From Methanobacterium sp. UBA44 (GTDB lineage Archaea > Methanobacteriota > Methanobacteria > Methanobacteriales > Methanobacteriaceae): a DNA stretch of 64,000 nucleotides. The stretch is from contig DACV01000005.1 of assembly GCA_002494885.1 (NCBI GenBank), positions 1 to 64,000 on the forward strand. Reading direction: 5' to 3'. The notes under the pieces were generated by a model. The model made no database searches. It was not told the origin of the DNA and saw only the letters and a list, made by a program, of their open reading frames with translations. Of this stretch, positions 44,512-53,293 are shown in pieces (the stretch's first letter is position 1; each line of letters begins with the position of its first letter). The position numbers and the translations under genes were made by a program.

Positions 44512-45339
44512 TTAATCGTATTCTGGAACGAATTCTCCAACAATCTCAGAATATTCTTTTCTAATTTCTTTCCATGTTTTTTTGTCTTTTATTATACTAT
44601 CTGCTAATTTAGGGGTATGGTAGGCCTCTACACCATACACGCTCATTGGGAATGATTCAACGAAATCCCTTCTAACAGAGCCTCCGCCACATCCGATTGC
44701 AGGAACTTCAAGACCATTTTCTTGCATTTCTTCTACTATTTTTGGGAAAGCAGTCATGGTAGTAGTCATTAAAGCAGTTCCAGTCATGAATATTGGTTTA
44801 TATTCTTTTACAGCATCTATTACTTCTTCATTAGGTACATCTCTGCCTAAATCTATTGCCTCAAATCCGCCTGCTCTTAAAAACATCACAACCAGGTTTT
44901 TACCTATATCATGCGGATCTCCTTCTGCTACAAAGGATACTACAGTTCCTTTAGTCTCACTTTTATGTCCGAGAACTTTTTCACTTTCTTTTAGACCTTC
45001 CATCATTGCATCTCCAGATAACATTAGATCTGGTAAAAAGAAGAATCCTTTTGTATAAAGAGCATTTACCGCATCCATTCCTTTCATTAATCCGTCGTTA
45101 ATAACATCCATTGGAGATAAGCCGTCTTCTAATCCTTCTTTAACACTATTAAGCGCTTCATCTATATCTCCATGGAGCACACCCATGGCAATGGATCTAT
45201 AGGGTTCCTCTTTAGGAAGAATTGCCTGCACATCCGGGTCCTTTTCGGGGGTTATTGCTGGCCCTTCAAGCTCAACATTATATCTAACTGCCACAAAGTC
45301 CTGATCCATTTTTGATTCTAATTCTTCAATATTATTCAT
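44512..45339 (-). CDS. mtaC: Methanol corrinoid protein
   Basis: Carries the methyl group of methanol on cobalamin between MtaB and MtaA. About 275 residues: a helical cap domain (residues about 50-130) and a Rossmann cobalamin domain with EGDPHDIGKN, whose His is the lower axial cobalt ligand, then GTALMTTTMTAFPK and GCGGGSVRRDF. ATG 45339 follows GAGGTG. It starts just after the mtaB stop, so translation is coupled. The partner MtaB next door supports methanol over methylamines. Confidence 0.92.
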   Translation of the reverse strand: MNNIEELESKMDQDFVAVRYNVELEGPAITPEKDPDVQAILPKEEPYRSIAMGVLHGDIDEALNSVKEGLEDGLSPMDVINDGLMKGMDAVNALYTKGFFFLPDLMLSGDAMMEGLKESEKVLGHKSETKGTVVSFVAEGDPHDIGKNLVVMFLRAGGFEAIDLGRDVPNEEVIDAVKEYKPIFMTGTALMTTTMTAFPKIVEEMQENGLEVPAIGCGGGSVRRDFVESFPMSVYGVEAYHTPKLADSIIKDKKTWKEIRKEYSEIVGEFVPEYD

Positions 45340-45341
45340 AT

Positions 45342-46733
45342 TCACACCTCAAGTTCATAATTTTTAGGGTTGAATTCGGGTACTTTTCTTGAATATGCTC
45401 TTATACATTCATCAATAAATTGATCAGAGTCCATAGGCAAGTTTTCAATTGTTTTAAGCGAGCTGTCAAGGGATTCCCTTTCAAATCGAGTAAGATATAG
45501 TTTATTTGCATCAACTGCTTCATTTATTATTTTTCCAACTTCAAGTGCAGCTTCCCTTGCCCTCAGATATGGATCTTTACCATATTTCACTATGGCTTCA
45601 CCTATTCTGTGTGCATTGTCGTAAGCAAGTATTAATGCCTGGGGGTCTCTATATTTGTCTGTAAGAGTATAGAGATCTCTTAAGACTTCTTCCTGTCCAG
45701 TCTGAAGAGCAGTATTCATAAGCGCTGATTCAAAGCCTGTAGCTTGCAGCCATACTTCGGGTGTAGTACCTCCCATTTCCTGTCGGTGATAGACTGACTC
45801 ATTACTCCAGACATCTGTAACTGCACATGTAAGATTACCCATAAGATCAGAATGGGCACAAACAGCGTTTTTACCTTCCATAGCTATTGGGACTCCACTT
45901 ATTGCCTTAATAATTGGATTTTCATATCCGCAGTCCTTTAATGGGCCAAGTGCACCACACTCAACTGCCACCAGGCTTCTTGCTGCCCCCATCCCCCTTG
46001 CTAATGCTGCCATTGTATGGGAAACATCTTTGTCCAGTAATCCACCGGCCATGAACATCGCTGTATTGGCCTGAGCACAATCCGTATCTCCTCCAGGTCT
46101 GCAATCGTATTTTTTGCATATATTCACTATTCTATTCCACATATATTCCATATCGATGCTTCCAAGAACTCCTATTCCGAAAAGTATAGCTCTGGGATCT
46201 CCTCTTGATATTCCATAATCTGATAATGCTTTTCCTCCCATTGATTCTATGCAAAGATCAGATGCACCATTTGCAGCACATGCTTCCATTGTTTCTTCAA
46301 TATTATTGTCGTAATCAGAACCTCTAAGCCCCGGACCTCTTTCCTCTATCCTTATATCTGCTGGAGTTTGTCTGAGAGAAACTCTAATGCCGTATTCATC
46401 ATAGTATTTCTCTAAAACTTCAACTTGAGCTTTTGTAGTCTCTGCTGCCCATTCAGGGTTATTGGTTTGTTGAGAGACATGTTCTTGTTCAAGCATGAAT
46501 GCAGGTAATCCTATAGCTACAGCTCTTTCGCATGCGCTTTGTGCTATGTTTCTACATTCTGCTATCATTCTTTCTTCTGATGTTTCGGAGCCTTCTACTG
46601 GAGCTACTTTAACTTCTGGTACTACATAACCTGCACCTAACTGTATATTCCATCTTTGACTTACTGGGAATTTAGAACGGCCGAAAACCATTTCTTCTCC
46701 TTTTTTATATACCATTTTTGTAAATCTTCTCAC
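45342..46733 (-). CDS. mtaB: Methanol:corrinoid methyltransferase
   Basis: Transfers the methanol methyl group to MtaC. About 463 residues, as in Methanosarcina MtaB. Conserved elements: MVFGRSKFPV near the start, zinc ligands Glu in CIESMGGK, Cys in GGDTDCAQANTAMF and Cys in GPLKDCGYENPI, then TMEGK-like AMEGKNAVCAHSDLMGN. The GTG at 46733 has GGTGA five bases upstream and yields MRRFTKMVYK, matching the usual start. An ATG at 46757 lacks a ribosome site. Confidence 0.95.
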   Translation of the reverse strand: MRRFTKMVYKKGEEMVFGRSKFPVSQRWNIQLGAGYVVPEVKVAPVEGSETSEERMIAECRNIAQSACERAVAIGLPAFMLEQEHVSQQTNNPEWAAETTKAQVEVLEKYYDEYGIRVSLRQTPADIRIEERGPGLRGSDYDNNIEETMEACAANGASDLCIESMGGKALSDYGISRGDPRAILFGIGVLGSIDMEYMWNRIVNICKKYDCRPGGDTDCAQANTAMFMAGGLLDKDVSHTMAALARGMGAARSLVAVECGALGPLKDCGYENPIIKAISGVPIAMEGKNAVCAHSDLMGNLTCAVTDVWSNESVYHRQEMGGTTPEVWLQATGFESALMNTALQTGQEEVLRDLYTLTDKYRDPQALILAYDNAHRIGEAIVKYGKDPYLRAREAALEVGKIINEAVDANKLYLTRFERESLDSSLKTIENLPMDSDQFIDECIRAYSRKVPEFNPKNYELEV

Positions 46734-46760
46734 GTGATTCACCACTAAATATTTCATTGT

Positions 46761-46841
46761 ATTACAATTAAAATTAATAGTATTATTAAGTTGTTCAAAT
46801 CCTTTAAATTTTTGGTATATGAGTTAATTAAAAATTGTAAT
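46761..46841. promoter_or_regulatory. Symmetric inverted repeat in the divergent mtaB promoter region
   Basis: ATTACAATT (46761-46769) and AATTGTAAT (46833-46841) are a perfect 9-bp inverted repeat 63 bases apart. One arm lies near mtaB and the other 12 bases before the divergent gene at 46854. Both arms are followed inward by similar AATTAA-type sequence. This looks like paired binding sites for a regulator of the methanol genes, though AT-richness weakens the statistics. Confidence 0.4.
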
Positions 46842-46853
46842 TATGGTTAGAAA

Positions 46854-47414
46854 ATGGAAATAATAGTCGAAAAAGCAATAAATTTAATAAAAGGGCTTAA
46901 GGGTGTAGTGGGTATACGGGAACTCTCCAATGAAGATAGAGATGCACTAATTGAATTTGAATTCAACAGAAAAAGAGACATAATTCCTGTGGTTAATACT
47001 GGACTGGAGGAGTGTTTAAAAAGGGAATTTTTACTACTTTTAATTAAAACTCCCGATTTTCGATGCGCGCCTAATCCAACTGTATTTTTAAAAACTGATA
47101 AAGGTAGAATACTGGGACAGGAATTGATATCTCCAGAAGAAAAGGAAAAATATCAGTGTAGAGATGATGTATATTTCCTTAGTAATGATTTTGTAATGTT
47201 TAAGATTGATAAGAACGCAACAAGGACTGTAGGTGAAAAACAGTTGTTTATTTTACCTTCAATCTCCTTCCCAGAGTTAGATGTAATTAAAGAGATTGAA
47301 AACGTAATATCTTGCAGTCCATCAACAGCAGGTGATTATTATTTGAAAAATAAATATGATTATCCTGATGATCCGAACCTTGCCAGTATACTGGTGGGAT
47401 TTTCTAAAAAATAA
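46854..47414 (+). CDS. Unknown protein inside the methanol locus
   Basis: A 186-residue soluble protein I do not recognise. It has a helical start (IIVEKAINLIKGLKGVVGIREL), a middle with LLLLIKTPDFRCAPNPTVFLKTDKG, and SISFPELDVIKEIENVISCSPSTAGDYYLKNKYDYPDDP near the end. It is divergent from mtaB and convergent with mtaA, so it shares the mta promoter region. It lacks a helix-turn-helix by eye. A role in methanol metabolism is suggested only by position. Confidence 0.65.
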   Translation: MEIIVEKAINLIKGLKGVVGIRELSNEDRDALIEFEFNRKRDIIPVVNTGLEECLKREFLLLLIKTPDFRCAPNPTVFLKTDKGRILGQELISPEEKEKYQCRDDVYFLSNDFVMFKIDKNATRTVGEKQLFILPSISFPELDVIKEIENVISCSPSTAGDYYLKNKYDYPDDPNLASILVGFSKK

Positions 47415-47468
47415 ATTGGGAAATTATTTTTAAATTTTTATCTGATGACATTGATGATTGATTTCCTG

Positions 47469-48533
47469 TTAAATGCCATGAAATTCGTTTCTTGCTTCGA
47501 CCATGGCTTTAATATTTGCCAGTGGAGATCGAGGAGCTAAACCACAACTTGGAGCTAAAATATCTACTCCTGCTTCCAGAACACTCTTTACTTCATCTTT
47601 TACGTCTTGAGGTGAACCCATGAAAAGTGTCTGGTTTGTTGAAATATTTCCAACAAGTTTAGGAGTCTTATCTCCTCCCCCCATGCTCATAGTTCTTCCA
47701 CCAACTCTTATTGTTTTTCCTCTGCCTTTAATCTCTTCTTTAGCCATTGAAATGTCTACCTTTTCTTCCACGCTGAGCCCGTCAAAACCAGTAGTGGACA
47801 TATCCCTGATTATTGGTTCAGTGGATCCACATATGTGAAGAACTTTGCTCGTTGTTATTTCCATTGATAAATCCTCTAACCTCGGTTTAACCATTTTTTT
47901 GAACTGTAATGGGTCAATTAGGTCAGGAGCAGATGTTGGATCTGCAACGCACACTACATCAGGTTCTTTTTCACAAATTGCATTTGCATACTGGATTGAT
48001 GCTTCAAGAACTTCATCCAGAGCAGATTCAACCTCATTAGGTCTACTTCTCATGTATCTTACAAGGTTTTCAATTCCCAGCAACTGTCCGGCAAGGGTTA
48101 GTGGTCCGGTCATACCCACGATGATTGGAAGATCATCTCCATATTTTTCTTTTAATTTCTTAATAGCTTCTAGAATGACCTGAATTCGCCCTCTCTCCAG
48201 AAAATCTTCAGGTACATTGATATCGCTGCTACTATCAAATGGACTCTTGGTAATTTGAGGAGTTCTATCTTCACCACCAATATCTACTCGGCATCCCATT
48301 GCGTCTGCCTCAACAGTGAGATCAAAGGGTATTCTTGCACATTCCAGCCCTGCAAGTTCATATAATGAGCTTCCAAGGGCAGCCATTTTATCTGCATCTG
48401 TATGGGCATCTGGCCAGAAAGCCCCTGTATTTTCCATTGCTTCAACTATCCCTACCTGTGTAACACTGATTACGGGAGTTATTTCCACATCTTCTCCAGA
48501 AAGCGAGTTAACTAAATTTTCTTTCAAATTCAT
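47469..48533 (-). CDS. mtaA: Methylcobamide:coenzyme M methyltransferase
   Basis: Moves the methyl group from methylated MtaC to coenzyme M, giving methyl-CoM for methane formation. About 354 residues, uroporphyrinogen decarboxylase-like barrel. Zinc ligands are visible as H233 and C235 in KVLHICGSTEPI and C330 in ILAPSCGLAP. The ATG at 48533 follows AGTGAT. It is transcribed separately from mtaCB, with the unknown gene between. The close paralogue MtbA (methylamine) is the alternative, but the locus favours MtaA. Confidence 0.9.
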   Translation of the reverse strand: MNLKENLVNSLSGEDVEITPVISVTQVGIVEAMENTGAFWPDAHTDADKMAALGSSLYELAGLECARIPFDLTVEADAMGCRVDIGGEDRTPQITKSPFDSSSDINVPEDFLERGRIQVILEAIKKLKEKYGDDLPIIVGMTGPLTLAGQLLGIENLVRYMRSRPNEVESALDEVLEASIQYANAICEKEPDVVCVADPTSAPDLIDPLQFKKMVKPRLEDLSMEITTSKVLHICGSTEPIIRDMSTTGFDGLSVEEKVDISMAKEEIKGRGKTIRVGGRTMSMGGGDKTPKLVGNISTNQTLFMGSPQDVKDEVKSVLEAGVDILAPSCGLAPRSPLANIKAMVEARNEFHGI

Positions 48534-48663
48534 AATAATCACTATATTTTTATGATAATTAAATTTAGGATTTTAAATTGTTTATATTTTTTGGAAAACT
48601 AGATAGAATACAATATTAGGACTGGAACAAAAAATTCTTTTTTATAGGCATTTAATAGATGTA

Positions 48664-49278
48664 TTATATAAAATAATATATTTGTAAAGCCGTAAAGACC
48701 AGACCAAGCATTGCACCCATTATTACCTGGGAAACTGTATGTTTATTTAAGTATAATCTACTCCACATCACCAGAGGGATTATTAAGCTAAAAATAACTC
48801 CAAAAGGACCATAAACATAAATTAAAGCTATTGAAGGTCCTGCCACTCCCAGTGCATGTATGCTGATTTTCCAGTATAAATTTATAAAAAATAAAATCAA
48901 GGTGTTTGAGAAGTAACAGAACATTAAAATAGTTGTTATTGCAGGCGCATTTAGGGCGTACAAAATAACAGTACCTAAAACGTATGATAGAATTACCAAA
49001 ATGAGGGGATAATTTCGCTCAGTTCTTTCGGGTATATCCACATCCACCTCTTCTCCTTTGCTTCTGATTTTAAGATAGAGCATTACAAGCAGAATCGGCA
49101 AAATACCTGCAAATATAACACATACAGCGGTTATTATTATAAAATCATGTAGATTTAGAAAAAAATAGTTTATTAAGGCAAATACAGGTAGGGATATTAT
49201 TGGAGCGTATGCAATATTTGAAATAAACTTTGCAAACCGCCTTTTATAATCATCTGAAATTAATGAGCCGCTAACCAT
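48664..49278 (-). CDS. PAP2-like membrane protein, divergent
   Basis: A 204-residue protein with about six membrane segments. The C-terminal WSRLYLNKHTVSQVIMGAMLG fits the third PAP2 phosphatase motif (SR-x5-H-x3-Q/D-x3-G), and KISIHALGVAG may be a degenerate second motif. ERTERNYPL is a weak match to the first. It may dephosphorylate polyprenyl or lipid phosphates, but weak motifs leave activity uncertain. Confidence 0.65.
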   Translation of the reverse strand: MVSGSLISDDYKRRFAKFISNIAYAPIISLPVFALINYFFLNLHDFIIITAVCVIFAGILPILLVMLYLKIRSKGEEVDVDIPERTERNYPLILVILSYVLGTVILYALNAPAITTILMFCYFSNTLILFFINLYWKISIHALGVAGPSIALIYVYGPFGVIFSLIIPLVMWSRLYLNKHTVSQVIMGAMLGLVFTALQIYYFI

Positions 49279-49403
49279 ACAATTACCTTATTTTTCATGA
49301 GATTTTTTAGAATAAGTTTCTATTTATAGGTTAATGGGTATATAAACTTGATTATTTATATTTCTATTGTATCAGTTAATATGGGCCTATTTTATTATTT
49401 AAC

Positions 49404-50570
49404 TTAAATCAACAGGAAACTACCCGGAATAAGGCTTGTTGCAAGCATAACCATGTTTATTTCTCGATGTTCAATCCATGTTCTTGATTTTCTGTTTTTA
49501 TCATTTATCCAGAATTCTTCAATTTGTTTTGCCAGAGGCATGTAATCCACTAGTTTTTCTACGCTTTTGAGTAGCACTTCGTTTTTATTAAACAAATCTG
49601 GGTTCTGGTTGATCCATTCAAGTAATTTTTCCATGCCTTCTAAACCAATAGATATGCCTAATTCTCGGAAGGCCAGTCTATAATCAGCCGAAATGTCGAA
49701 GGGATCGTTTTTTGTCAAGAAGTCAATACCCAGAATGGCTGAAGCCAGAACAGTTTCTAAAAGATCACCATACTCCAATTCGCCCCTTAGCATCAGCTGA
49801 GCAATTCTTGAGGCATCCCAAAGCAGACCTCCAATGCCCAGAGGGTCATTTGTTGCAAGAGACTGTCCTGATAAGAGTATAGCCATATCAGCAATTTCTT
49901 TACTGAGTCCTGGGGTTGATGATTTCCCAAAATCCCTTGAAGTTTCCTGTAGCTCACTGTAAGTTACAAAACCATCTAAAGGATCATGCTGGCCCATAGA
50001 ACGTACCAGGGGATAAGTAAGGTCAATACTCATTTTCCAGTACATTATTTTTCCTTTTCCAGCAGGATACACGAATCCTGTATGGGCTGCTTCTGCAAGT
50101 TCTAATGCCCAATCGTTAAAAGTTAGATCTCCAGTTATTTCACTCGCTCGATTAAGTGCATGCATCCATTTAGTTAAATAATGGTAATATTGCCCGTCCT
50201 GTTCCCATTCTAAACGTTCATCAAAGGGTTCATATGGTTTACGTTCGTTTTGTTCTTTTCCTATTCGCAAGCCTCCTCTGGTTGGATGTAATGCCCCTTC
50301 ATCTTCTCCAAGGCCGCTAATCCACCCCTTCCGAGGATCATCGTCACGATGTTTTCCAAGAGTATGATGCACTTGCCCAATCAGACGCAGAGCCAGATCA
50401 ATATAGAATTTATCACTGGTTTGTTTGAAAAGTTCGAGATAATTACAAACTGCAAAGGCATCTGTCCATAAATATCTTTTTGGTTTTTTATTTACTGGTT
50501 CAAGTCCTGTAATTCCAGCAAACTTGAGCATAATTCCTTTTGCAAGCTCCAAATTTGGATTTGATTTCAT
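49404..50570 (-). CDS. Unknown protein, possible helical-toroid (glycosidase-like) fold
   Basis: A 388-residue soluble protein with repeating amphipathic helices and Trp/Tyr-rich polar segments (KRYLWTDAFAVCNYLELF, HHTLGKHRDDDPRKGWISGL, WEQDGQYYHYLTKWMHALNR). The pattern recalls six-hairpin glycosidases and lanthionine-cyclase-like toroids. I cannot assign a reaction. The ATG at 50570 follows GGTGA. An ATG eight codons earlier has no ribosome site. The neighbours give no clue. Confidence 0.65.
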   Translation of the reverse strand: MKSNPNLELAKGIMLKFAGITGLEPVNKKPKRYLWTDAFAVCNYLELFKQTSDKFYIDLALRLIGQVHHTLGKHRDDDPRKGWISGLGEDEGALHPTRGGLRIGKEQNERKPYEPFDERLEWEQDGQYYHYLTKWMHALNRASEITGDLTFNDWALELAEAAHTGFVYPAGKGKIMYWKMSIDLTYPLVRSMGQHDPLDGFVTYSELQETSRDFGKSSTPGLSKEIADMAILLSGQSLATNDPLGIGGLLWDASRIAQLMLRGELEYGDLLETVLASAILGIDFLTKNDPFDISADYRLAFRELGISIGLEGMEKLLEWINQNPDLFNKNEVLLKSVEKLVDYMPLAKQIEEFWINDKNRKSRTWIEHREINMVMLATSLIPGSFLLI

Positions 50571-50762
50571 ACTTTCACCATAATTACTTTTCAATTAATA
50601 TGTATTACTTATATCAATTATAATTTACTGGTTTAAAAATCAGGCCTTTTATAAAGGACCCTAAAATTGAATTTAAGCTGAATTAGAGTTAAGAAATGAT
50701 CTATATTAAATTGTAATGGGAAAAATCATTAAAAAACTTAGTGGTTAATTAAAAAAATAAAC

Positions 50763-51188
50763 TTACTGCCAGATATATAATTTAAAAGTGTAATTGCCAT
50801 AATTTCTGACCCCAATAACAAGATTATCTGCATTTTCCATATCTGCGTTTGAAGCAATGGTTTTACCATTTAGCTGGCTTATTTCGGTTAAATTATACTT
50901 CATATTTCCAAGGGTTTTATTCAGGTAAAAATCAGCAACTGATTCTGGACTTTCATTGTTCAATATAAGAAGATCAGTGATTTTTTGGAGAACTGTGAAC
51001 TTTTCATCCTCTATTTTATAATTGGCCATTATTTCCAGTGTATCCTGGGCATGGTTACTGATCCTTATTTCATCAGAAGAAAAATGAATATTTATACTGC
51101 CAGAATTGGCTACTGTAGTAAGAAGGATAAATAGGGGTATTAAAGCCAGTGCTGCATCGATACTGAAAATTGCCCCCTTACTGTTCAT
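50763..51188 (-). CDS. Pilin-like secreted protein
   Basis: A 141-residue protein beginning MNSKGAIFSIDAALALIPLF, a short basic head and a hydrophobic helix (residues about 5-27) as in archaeal type IV pilin-like proteins, followed by a soluble, Asn-rich outer domain. No clear class III signal-peptidase site with a Gln follows the head, so it may instead stay as a membrane anchor. No pilus assembly genes are nearby. Confidence 0.6.
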   Translation of the reverse strand: MNSKGAIFSIDAALALIPLFILLTTVANSGSINIHFSSDEIRISNHAQDTLEIMANYKIEDEKFTVLQKITDLLILNNESPESVADFYLNKTLGNMKYNLTEISQLNGKTIASNADMENADNLVIGVRNYGNYTFKLYIWQ

Positions 51189-51247
51189 ATTATTATTTAT
51201 TGCACAATTATTATTTAAATGTTTTCCTAATTCGGGTGTTTATGGGC

Positions 51248-52609
51248 TTATTTATTATTGATAGCCCTCACTACCTTATCTTTTTTATTTATAGCATTAA
51301 TTGCAGCTTTTTCAACTTTACGGCGCATTAAATCGAAGTCTTCTGGTGTTGTATCACCAACTATCTTTTTAATTTTGGTATAGGCAGCCTCTCTAAATAG
51401 AGGTTTGATCTCTTCTTCAACACCATCTTTTAAAAGTTTAGCTTTTCCACTGTCATCTACATAACCGATTTCAGATATAGCTACATCTGCACTGGATATT
51501 GCTTTTTTAACATCTTCACCAACTTCTTCAGGGGCTATTATCATCAAAGAATCCACTGAAACTCCAAGAGGGTCTATATCCAATTCTTCAAGCATCTGGA
51601 GCACTTTTGGATTGATCATTTCCATTATTTTTTCATGGTAAAAGGTTAATCCAAGCCCTGTTGTATCTGAAATTTCATGAGCATCTCCACGAAGCCCTCC
51701 ATTGGTTACATCGGTCATTGCATGTACTTTGGGAAGTAATCCTGCGTTAAAAATAGCTTCTGAAGCTTTTATAAAGCTGATATCCATTGTTTCTTTCACA
51801 ACATCAAACATTCCATGATATATTGCAGTTGTGGTTATAGTTCCTCCTCCAGAACCCTCAGTTAACAGGATAACATCTCCAACTTCAGCTCTTTTCCTTG
51901 CAGTCGGCGGATATTCAGATATGCCAATTGCACCCACTGCGCTAACCAGTCTGTCACCTAAAACCATATCTCCGCCAACTCGAAGGGTGCTACCCGCCAC
52001 AAGGGGCACATTTACAAGTTCAGAGACTGCACAGACCCCTGCAGTAAAATCAAACAGTTTTCCAACGTCACCGTCATCGGCAAGGTGAAGATCGCTAATT
52101 ACAGCAACAGGGTCTGCACCCATGACGCACACATCTCTTAAAGCGGCTCTTGCCACATGAAAACCGCCTAAAAATGGATATTCACTTAAGCGAGAGTGTA
52201 TTCCATCAACAGCAGTTGTCACATAAATATCATTTGATCCAACGCTTTTTTTAACCACTCCGCCGTCATCCTGGGCTTCTGGAGTAATAAATGCCTTTGT
52301 GTGGGCGCTGGAAACTATGTCGGCAATCTTTCTGTGAACAAAGAAATCCCCTGCTCCTCGCGAACCAACACCAATCTGGCCCATAGCAACATCAGCCTTA
52401 GGATATTCAATCAATTCCCTTAAAAATTCATCAGGATGAAATTCGATTTCCATGGTGTGTTTTACCTCTTCAATCACTGCAGAGGCCATTTTAAATGCTT
52501 GTTCAGGATCTATATCTTTGTATTCAAGTATTTTATCTTTTAAACTGTTTAAAACGGTTATTTCATCGTCCTGCTTTAGTGCATGTCTTACAAAGCCTTC
52601 TATGTCCAT
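51248..52609 (-). CDS. AIR synthase-related (PurM/HypE-like) protein
   Basis: A 453-residue protein with a helical N-terminal extension (residues about 1-70) before a PurM-type core. The N-terminal core half has GSRGAGDFFVHRKIADIV and DLHLADDGDVGKL. The ATP-binding loop shows as LTEGSGGGTITTTAI, followed by MTDVTNGGLRGDAHEISDTTGLG. Relatives include HypE, ThiL and SelD. The specific reaction is unknown. It is common in methanogens as a conserved uncharacterised ATP-dependent enzyme. Confidence 0.8.
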   Translation of the reverse strand: MDIEGFVRHALKQDDEITVLNSLKDKILEYKDIDPEQAFKMASAVIEEVKHTMEIEFHPDEFLRELIEYPKADVAMGQIGVGSRGAGDFFVHRKIADIVSSAHTKAFITPEAQDDGGVVKKSVGSNDIYVTTAVDGIHSRLSEYPFLGGFHVARAALRDVCVMGADPVAVISDLHLADDGDVGKLFDFTAGVCAVSELVNVPLVAGSTLRVGGDMVLGDRLVSAVGAIGISEYPPTARKRAEVGDVILLTEGSGGGTITTTAIYHGMFDVVKETMDISFIKASEAIFNAGLLPKVHAMTDVTNGGLRGDAHEISDTTGLGLTFYHEKIMEMINPKVLQMLEELDIDPLGVSVDSLMIIAPEEVGEDVKKAISSADVAISEIGYVDDSGKAKLLKDGVEEEIKPLFREAAYTKIKKIVGDTTPEDFDLMRRKVEKAAINAINKKDKVVRAINNK

Positions 52610-52683
52610 TGATTCACCTTCATAGTTGTCTATTTTGTTAAAAGAATTAATATTATTTCATGAAGTTATTGAAGTATTATGAC

Positions 52684-53277
52684 CTATATCTCTTTAACGA
52701 AGTTTCTCAGGATATTGAGACCAATTTCGCCGCTTTTTTCTGGATGGAACTGGGTTGCAAAGACATTATCCTTGCATACAGCCGCCGTAATATCAGTTCC
52801 ATAATCGGTGGTTGCAGCTATTATGTTTTCATTTTCTGGTTTTACATAATAAGAATGAACAAAATATACGTAATCATTACCAATATTATTGAGTATAGGG
52901 CATTCATTTGCAATTTTTAAATTATTCCAGCCAATATGGGGTATTTTAACCCCTTCGGGAAGACGTAAAACATCTCCTTTAAATACATCAAGTCCTTCTA
53001 TGTATTTATCTTCCTGACTTTTAGTAAATAAAAGTTGTAATCCAAGACAAACCCCTAAAAATGGCTTTCCAGTATTTATATAATCGTGGATTAACTCTTT
53101 ATAATCTTCAAGATGTTTCATGGCTCTTCCGAAAGCTCCCACACCAGGTAAGACAAGTGCATCGGCTTTTTCTATTTTATATGGATCTCTGGTTATTGTT
53201 GCATCTGCACCGACTTTTAAAAAGCCATTTCTAATGCTTTTTAGGTTTCCTGTCCCATAATCTATTATTGCTATCAT
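52684..53277 (-). CDS. hisH: Imidazole glycerol phosphate synthase, glutaminase subunit
   Basis: Supplies ammonia from glutamine to HisF in histidine synthesis. 197 residues, class I amidotransferase: IDYGTGNLKSIRNG at the start, nucleophile Cys in FLGVCLGLQLLF, and His/Glu in FATQFHPEKSG. hisF is not in the window, and hisB is 47 kb away, so histidine genes are dispersed. It lies 16 nt downstream of the nucleotidyltransferase gene, probably one transcript. Confidence 0.95.
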   Translation of the reverse strand: MIAIIDYGTGNLKSIRNGFLKVGADATITRDPYKIEKADALVLPGVGAFGRAMKHLEDYKELIHDYINTGKPFLGVCLGLQLLFTKSQEDKYIEGLDVFKGDVLRLPEGVKIPHIGWNNLKIANECPILNNIGNDYVYFVHSYYVKPENENIIAATTDYGTDITAAVCKDNVFATQFHPEKSGEIGLNILRNFVKEI

Positions 53278-53293
53278 TGATTTTCACACTGAA

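Noticed and set aside
44478..44543. N-terminal extension of the RamA-like protein overlapping mtaC
   Set aside because: GAGGAAA precedes the ATG at 44477, and the ASKHA domain begins there. The extension has no family similarity that I can see.
46734..46757. Upstream ATG for mtaB
   Set aside because: It has no ribosome site and would add eight residues not expected in MtaB. The GTG at 46733 has GGTGA at proper spacing.
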